A DNA stretch of 10,227 nt from an uncultured Ruminococcus sp. (GTDB lineage: Bacteria > Bacillota > Clostridia > Oscillospirales > Ruminococcaceae), in contig CAMBJF010000074.1 of NCBI GenBank assembly GCA_945867875.1, positions 1-10,227 of the forward strand, read 5' to 3'. The position numbers and the translations under genes were made by a program. Within the stretch, counting starts at the first letter, position 1. Every line of letters starts with the position of its first letter. This document shows, one piece after another, positions 6,529-10,227 of the stretch. Under the pieces are notes generated by a model. That model saw only the letters and a list, made by a program, of their open reading frames with translations. It was not told the origin of the DNA and ran no database searches.

Positions 6529-7914
6529 TCAGAAATTATAAGCTCTCAGCTCGCCCTTGAGCTCTTCGATCTGTCTTGCAACAGCCTCGGGTGCAGGGCC
6601 GCCGTCAACATTTCTCTGCATAACGCAGGTCTCAAGGTTGATAGCCTTGTAAACGTCCTCGTCAAATACATCTGTAAGCTTCTTGTATTCCTTGATGTCA
6701 AGCTCTTCAAGAGTTGTGCCAAGGTCGATGCAGCGGGCAACGAGAGTGCCTGTTATCTTGTAAGCGTCTCTGAAAGGCATACCCTTTTTAACAAGGTAAT
6801 CTGCGCAGTCGGTGGCGTTTATGAATCCCTTTGCGGCAGCCTTTCTCATATTGTCTTTCAGAACGGTCATAGTCTTGAACATAGGGATAAATGTGGAAAG
6901 ACAAAGCTTAACGGTGTCGATAGCATCAAATATAGCTTCCTTGTCCTCCTGCATATCCTTGTTGTAAGCGAGGGGAAGATTTTTCATCATAGAAAGGAGG
7001 GTCATAAGGTCGCCGTAAACTCTTCCCGTCTTTCCTCTGATAAGCTCAGTGATATCGGGGTTCTTCTTCTGGGGCATAATTGAGGAGCCTGTGGAATATG
7101 CATCATCAAGCTCAATGAACTTGAACTCCCAGCTGCACCACATGATTATCTCTTCGGAAAATCTTGAAAGGTGCATCATAAGTATGGATATGGCGCTTGC
7201 CATTTCAATGCAGTGGTCTCTATCGGAAACACCGTCAAGACTGTTGTATGTGATATCCTCAAAATCAAGGAGCTCCGCAACTCTCTTTCTGTTCAGAGGA
7301 TATGTTGTACCTGCCAATGCACAGGAGCCAAGGGGCATTCTGTCCATACGCTTCTTGCAGTCGGCAAGTCTGCCAAGGTCACGGGTCAGCATCTGAGCGT
7401 ATGCCATTATGTGATGAGCAAATGTAACGGGCTGTGCTCTCTGAAGATGTGTATAGCCGGGCATTACAGTGTCATAATGCTCCTGAGCGGTGCTGATGAT
7501 AGTCTCGATAAGCTCATAAACAAGCTTTGATACCTCGTCGCACTCGTCTTTGAGATAATACTTTATGTCAAGAGCCACCTGATCGTTTCTGCTTCGTGCA
7601 GTGTGAAGTCTCTTGCCTGTGTCGCCCAGACGCTCGGTGAGTATCTGCTCAACGAACATATGGATATCCTCGGCATTGGGGTCAAAATGAAGAGCACCGC
7701 TGTCAAGGTCAGCAAGAATGCCTTCAAGCCCCTTGATTATCTTTTCGCTCTCCTCGGGAGCGATTATCCCCTGCTCGCCAAGCATTCTGGCGTGAGCCAT
7801 AGAGCCCTTGATATCGTGTCTGTACATACGGCAGTCAAAGGAGATAGAGGAGTTGAAGTCATTTACCTTTTCGTCAACTTCCTTAGAGAAACGTCCTGCC
7901 CACATCTTTGCCAT
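6529..7914 (-). CDS. argH: Argininosuccinate lyase
   Basis: This enzyme splits argininosuccinate into arginine and fumarate, the last step of the pathway. The 461-residue protein is of normal length for the fumarase/aspartase superfamily. It shows TARSRNDQ (105-112), GYTHLQRAQP (153-162, His156 as a general acid/base region residue) and the superfamily signature GSSIMPQKKNPD (276-287) on the flexible loop that carries the catalytic serine. The N-terminal MAKMWAGRFSKEVDEKVNDFNSS is typical of the family. The ATG at 7914 has AAAGGA 9 bases upstream. It lies 37 bases after the lipoprotein gene with no terminator between, so the two are probably co-transcribed. It is separated from argG by that lipoprotein gene and a regulatory gap, unlike the direct argG-argH pairing seen in many Firmicutes. 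Confidence 0.97.
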   Translation of the reverse strand: MAKMWAGRFSKEVDEKVNDFNSSISFDCRMYRHDIKGSMAHARMLGEQGIIAPEESEKIIKGLEGILADLDSGALHFDPNAEDIHMFVEQILTERLGDTGKRLHTARSRNDQVALDIKYYLKDECDEVSKLVYELIETIISTAQEHYDTVMPGYTHLQRAQPVTFAHHIMAYAQMLTRDLGRLADCKKRMDRMPLGSCALAGTTYPLNRKRVAELLDFEDITYNSLDGVSDRDHCIEMASAISILMMHLSRFSEEIIMWCSWEFKFIELDDAYSTGSSIMPQKKNPDITELIRGKTGRVYGDLMTLLSMMKNLPLAYNKDMQEDKEAIFDAIDTVKLCLSTFIPMFKTMTVLKDNMRKAAAKGFINATDCADYLVKKGMPFRDAYKITGTLVARCIDLGTTLEELDIKEYKKLTDVFDEDVYKAINLETCVMQRNVDGGPAPEAVARQIEELKGELRAYNF

Positions 7915-7951
7915 TTATATCATTCCTTTCAGTATCGGTCATTTTTACAAA

Positions 7952-8509
7952 TTATGAAGCCAAGCTTTCCGAAGTTTCTTCCGTAATATCGGTCTCAGCG
8001 TCAGAGGATTCTGTTTCAGCAGAAGCAGCCGCCGCAGGCCAATTTTTTGTGAATGCATCGGTGTAATCTATCTGTGCGTGATAATTGTCCTCGTCGAGAT
8101 AAACAACGCCGAAGTTGCATACCTCTTCCATAGTCATACGTCTGTATTTAGTGTCACCGTTGTCATTGGTCATTGTGAGAATGTCATTTTCGTCAACACT
8201 CACCTTGCACATATTTCCGTCAATGTCAAGGAAATTGTCTCGGAGAGTATAGTTGAAATCATAGTAAGATGCAATGGAGGGTGTAATAATATGATAAGCA
8301 AGCTTTCCGCCTGATGTAAATTCATATATCTGATAATATGGATTTCCGTTATCGTCCTCCAGATACTCGGGACCGTTTACATCGCACCATATGCCAACGA
8401 TATCGGTTTTAAGCTTTTCGTAATCAACTTTATCTTGACCGCAGGCTGCAAATGTGAGCATAAGCGCCATAAGCAGCAGGGATAATATTCCTTTTTTAAT
8501 AGCTTTCAT
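7952..8509 (-). CDS. Lipoprotein with lipocalin-like domain, function unknown
   Basis: The 185-residue protein starts at the ATG at 8509 (AAAGGA 10 bases upstream). The frame is open further up, but that stretch crosses the promoter and has no ribosome site. Residues 1-23 are a lipoprotein signal: basic MKAIKK, hydrophobic ILSLLLMALMLT, then FAAC with Cys23 as the probable lipid anchor. The -3 residue is Phe, not the usual Leu. Residues ~33-135 alternate short polar and hydrophobic strands (IVGIW, YYQIYEFTSGGKLAYH, FLDIDG, ILTMTN, TKYRRMT), as in small lipocalin-like domains of clostridial lipoproteins. The tail from ~157 is low-complexity: Ala-rich, then acidic Glu/Ser/Asp/Thr, and probably disordered. 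It should sit on the outer face of the membrane. It is the first gene of the argH transcript unit. No enzyme motif is visible, and a link to arginine is unproven. Confidence 0.8.
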   Translation of the reverse strand: MKAIKKGILSLLLMALMLTFAACGQDKVDYEKLKTDIVGIWCDVNGPEYLEDDNGNPYYQIYEFTSGGKLAYHIITPSIASYYDFNYTLRDNFLDIDGNMCKVSVDENDILTMTNDNGDTKYRRMTMEEVCNFGVVYLDEDNYHAQIDYTDAFTKNWPAAAASAETESSDAETDITEETSESLAS

Positions 8510-8545
8510 AATTAATAATGTCCTTTCAAACGAACTTTTTCTGTT

Positions 8546-8575
8546 ATTATTCCAAATTTGTCTTGTTCTACTCAA
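8546..8575 (-). promoter_or_regulatory. Candidate sigma-A promoter for the lipoprotein-argH-argF unit
   Basis: On the minus strand TTGAGT (8570-8575) and AATAAT (8546-8551) are separated by 18 bases. This matches 4 of 6 and 5 of 6 of the TTGACA/TATAAT consensus. It lies about 37 bases before the lipoprotein start and just after the 8610-8636 hairpin, the right place for a new transcript. A/T-rich DNA gives such matches by chance, hence the moderate confidence. Confidence 0.4.
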
Positions 8576-8609
8576 AAATCGAAAAATGCATAAAAATGAA
8601 ATAAGTGCA

Positions 8610-8636
8610 ATGCCCGAAACGGCGTGTTTCGGGCAT
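8610..8636 (-). terminator. Hairpin after argG, probable weak terminator
   Basis: A perfect 11-bp inverted repeat (ATGCCCGAAAC / GTTTCGGGCAT) has a 5-base loop. On the minus strand it is followed by T-rich but interrupted sequence (TTGCACTTATTTCATTTTTA), not a clean T-run. It lies about 75 bases past the argG stop and upstream of the candidate promoter for the next gene. This suits a terminator or a 3'-end protecting hairpin for the argG transcript. Confidence 0.5.
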
Positions 8637-8653
8637 AACACAAATGCTATTTG

Positions 8654-8702
8654 ATTTAAAATTACTTATTTAAATTACTTGCCGTAAGTGTAGATCACTT
8701 AC
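8654..8702. repeat. Short tandem repeat and small hairpin just after argG
   Basis: Two adjacent copies of a 13-14 bp unit (ATTTAAAATTACTT at 8654-8667, ATTTAAATTACTT at 8668-8680) are followed by a perfect 7-bp inverted repeat, GTAAGTG-TAGAT-CACTTAC (8684-8702). The hairpin begins about 10 bases after the argG stop and has no T-run, so it is not a good terminator by itself. Together with the promoter and the larger hairpin, these are what I can find in the 203-base gap 8510-8712; no coding region is apparent there. Confidence 0.55.
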
Positions 8703-8712
8703 CACGCTTATT

Positions 8713-9930
8713 CTAAAAATTTAAATTAACGTGAGTGGGGAGACCGAAGATGTTGATGAATCCGCCTGCATCAGACTGATCGTAAACGTGATCCTCGTCG
8801 AATGTAGCAACTTCCTCATCATAGAGGGTGTAAGGAGATGTGATGCCTGCATTGATAACATTGCCCTTGTAGAGCTTGAGCTTAACATCACCTGTTACAG
8901 TCTTCTGAGTATCGGTAACGAAAGCGGAAAGTGCCTCTCTGAGAGGAGTGAACCACTGACCGTTATAAACGATATCAGCAAACTTGATGGAAAGGTAGGA
9001 CTTGATCCTTGCGGTTTCCTTGTCGAGGCAGAGTGTCTCGAGAGCCTCGTGAGCTCTGTAGAGAATAGTTCCGCCGGGTGTTTCATAAACGCCTCTGGAC
9101 TTCATACCAACGAGACGGTTCTCAACCAAGTCAACGAGACCGATGCCGTTCTCGCCGCCAAGCTTGTTGAGTGTGGAAACCAGCTCAACGCCGTTCATCT
9201 TCTTGCCGTCAACAGCAGTGGGGATACCCTTTTCAAAGTGGATAGTAACATATGTAGCCTTGTCGGGAGCCTTCTCGGGAGAAACGCCAAGCTCAAGGAA
9301 GCCGTCCTTGTTGTACTGAGGCTCGTTAGCGGGATCCTCGAGGTCAAGACCCTCGTGGGAAAGATGCCAGATGTTCTTGTCCTTGGAGTAGTTGGTCTCT
9401 CTTGTTATCTTAAGAGGAATGTTGTGAGCCTCGGCATAGTCGATCTCCTCGTCTCTGGACTTGATGGTCCACTCTCTCCAGGGAGCGATGATAGCCATAT
9501 CGGGAGCGAATGCCTTGATAGCGAGCTCAAATCTTACCTGGTCGTTGCCCTTGCCTGTGCAGCCGTGGCAGATAGCGTCAGCGCCTTCCTTAAGAGCGAT
9601 CTCAGCGATTCTCTTAGCGATGATGGGACGTGCAAAGGAGGTACCGAGGAGGTACTTGCCCTCATAAACTGCGCCTGCCTGAACGGTAGGATAAACGTAA
9701 TCCTGAATGAATTCTTCCTTAAGGTCTTCGATGTAGAGCTTGGAAGCACCTGTCTTGATAGCCTTTTCCTCGAGGCCGTCGAGCTCAGTGCCCTGTCCAA
9801 CGTCAGCGGAAACAGCGATTACCTCGCAGTTGTTGTAATTTTCCTTGAGCCAGGGAATAATGATAGAAGTGTCAAGTCCTCCGGAATAAGCGAGAACTAC
9901 TTTTTTGATATTTTCCTTTTTAACTGCCAT
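8713..9930 (-). CDS. argG: Argininosuccinate synthase
   Basis: This enzyme joins citrulline and aspartate using ATP, giving argininosuccinate, AMP and pyrophosphate. The 405-residue protein has the usual length. The ATP-pyrophosphatase P-loop SGGLDTS is at 16-22. EGKYLLGTSFARP (90-102) and HGCTGKGNDQVRFE (122-135) are the citrulline- and aspartate-binding signatures. The frame is open for 57 more codons upstream, to 10101, but these cross the promoter and encode no family sequence. The ATG at 9930 has a near-ideal GGAGGT site (9939-9944) 8 bases away. It stands at the head of the cluster with its own promoter and is followed by hairpins, so it may form its own transcript. Its frequent use of strong ribosome-site and promoter signals suggests high expression, which is inference. 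Confidence 0.97.
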   Translation of the reverse strand: MAVKKENIKKVVLAYSGGLDTSIIIPWLKENYNNCEVIAVSADVGQGTELDGLEEKAIKTGASKLYIEDLKEEFIQDYVYPTVQAGAVYEGKYLLGTSFARPIIAKRIAEIALKEGADAICHGCTGKGNDQVRFELAIKAFAPDMAIIAPWREWTIKSRDEEIDYAEAHNIPLKITRETNYSKDKNIWHLSHEGLDLEDPANEPQYNKDGFLELGVSPEKAPDKATYVTIHFEKGIPTAVDGKKMNGVELVSTLNKLGGENGIGLVDLVENRLVGMKSRGVYETPGGTILYRAHEALETLCLDKETARIKSYLSIKFADIVYNGQWFTPLREALSAFVTDTQKTVTGDVKLKLYKGNVINAGITSPYTLYDEEVATFDEDHVYDQSDAGGFINIFGLPTHVNLNF

Positions 9931-9997
9931 TTTACAGTACCTCCGAAAAATTTTTGACCAAACCGCCGCACATATTAATGCAGCGCTGCTGATTATT

Positions 9998-10025
9998 ATT
10001 ATACACCCTTTGCAAAAAAAGTCAA
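9998..10025 (-). promoter_or_regulatory. argG promoter
   Basis: On the minus strand TTGACT (10020-10025) and TATAAT (9998-10003) are 16 bases apart, a 5/6 and a 6/6 match to the sigma-A consensus. The spacer contains a T-run. The expected start near 9990 gives a leader of about 60 bases with no riboswitch-sized structure. The leader has only a GC palindrome, GCAGCGCTGC (9980-9989), close to the start point, and the argG ribosome site. Confidence 0.75.
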
Positions 10026-10097
10026 GGCTTAAATGCATAATTTTTCCGAAATTGCGCAAAATATTCACTTTTGCAGGGGTGTTAATGTATAAAATCA

Positions 10098-10139
10098 GCA
10101 TATATACGGTATATTATACATTTTATACTGTATATATGC
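10098..10139. promoter_or_regulatory. Operator-like A+T-rich dyad upstream of argG, candidate ArgR site pair
   Basis: Two 16-bp arms, GCATATATACGGTATA (10098-10113) and TATACTGTATATATGC (10124-10139), are inverted copies of each other with one mismatch, around a 10-base spacer. Each arm also contains its own 11-bp palindrome, TATAC-G-GTATA (10103-10113) and TATAC-T-GTATA (10124-10134). Their centres are 21 bp apart, two helical turns. ArgR/AhrC hexamers bind pairs of ~18-bp palindromic boxes 2-3 bp apart, which gives the same centre spacing, and the site precedes an arginine gene. The boxes do not match the canonical TGAAT-N4-ATTCA well, and they lie ~110-140 bases upstream of the predicted start, so the regulator is not settled. 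They could also serve a gene to the right. Confidence 0.5.
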
Positions 10140-10151
10140 ATACAACATAAA

Positions 10152-10227
10152 AAAGCGTGTCCCTCCCCGTTCAAATGATATAATCCCCTTAGAGTAGACA
10201 CTCGAAAAAACAAAAATTCGAGACTAC
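10152..10227. other. Unassigned right edge: extended -10-like sequence and hairpin
   Basis: On the plus strand TGATATAAT (10176-10184) matches an extended -10 promoter element, without a recognisable -35. It is followed by an inverted repeat, CTCGAA-N10-TTCGAG, flanked by GTAG and CTAC, that ends at the window edge. No coding frame can be assigned. It could be the start of a divergent gene or the end of an inserted element; the sequence to the right is needed to decide. Confidence 0.3.

Noticed and set aside
8731..9957. 408-codon open frame on the plus strand opposite argG
   Set aside because: It lies antisense to a gene with every argininosuccinate synthase motif, has no recognisable domain or ribosome site, and arises from argG codon bias. 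Other plus-strand frames in the window are rejected for the same reason.
10053..10067. Half of a canonical ARG box (TGAAT on the minus strand) upstream of the argG promoter
   Set aside because: The second half (TGCGC) shows no match to ATTCA, so it is not a palindromic ARG box.
9931..10101. 57-codon N-terminal extension of ArgG
   Set aside because: It crosses the -35/-10 promoter, has no ribosome site, and family members begin right at the MAVKKENIKKVVLAYSGG-type start at 9930.
1..10227. tRNA, rRNA, CRISPR array, prophage or transposase genes
   Set aside because: I saw no cloverleaf-like segments, regularly spaced repeats or recombinase motifs. The long arg genes cover nearly all of the window.

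Overview
The window holds a nearly complete arginine biosynthesis cluster. Every recognisable gene is on the minus strand, so transcription runs from high to low coordinates: argG, a small lipoprotein gene, argH, argC, argJ, a membrane-protein gene interrupted by an in-frame TGA, argB, argD, argF, a strong terminator, and then the start of a secreted carbohydrate-esterase-type lipoprotein that runs off the left edge. Shine-Dalgarno sites (AAGGAG or GGAGG), short intergenic gaps, ATG starts and Gram-positive-type lipoprotein signals point to a Firmicute. The gene order, the protein style and a CE2-type esterase domain suggest a Ruminococcus-like gut or rumen member of the Oscillospiraceae. That placement is inference from protein resemblance, not a database result.

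Right edge (9931-10227): regulatory DNA upstream of argG. It has a good sigma-A-type promoter at 9998-10025. Further upstream is a striking A+T-rich dyad at 10098-10139, made of two 11-bp palindromes whose centres are exactly 21 bp apart, the geometry expected of paired ArgR-type operator boxes. The last ~75 bases hold a hairpin and an extended -10-like sequence of unknown origin.

8713-9930 is argG. A 203-base gap follows (8510-8712), with two hairpins, a short tandem repeat and a candidate promoter, so the rest of the cluster is probably transcribed separately from argG. 7952-8509 encodes a lipocalin-like lipoprotein of unknown role lying 37 bases ahead of argH. argH (6529-7914), argC (5556-6503), argJ (4156-5385), the interrupted PH-like membrane gene (3531-4145), argB (2660-3529), argD (1454-2623) and argF (509-1420) follow with gaps of about 1-53 bases, except for a 170-base argC-argJ gap that contains a 69-bp palindromic repeat.

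Together the enzymes cover glutamate to arginine by the acetyl-cycle route. ArgJ recycles the acetyl group from acetylornithine to glutamate, and probably also makes acetylglutamate from acetyl-CoA. ArgB phosphorylates it, ArgC (type 2) reduces it, ArgD transaminates it, ArgJ releases ornithine, ArgF makes citrulline, and ArgG and ArgH make argininosuccinate and arginine. Carbamoyl phosphate synthase (carAB) and the ArgR regulator are not in the window. The observations most worth checking are the TGA-split PH-like membrane gene embedded in the operon, the operator-like dyad, the lipocalin-like lipoprotein in the operon, and the palindromic repeat.
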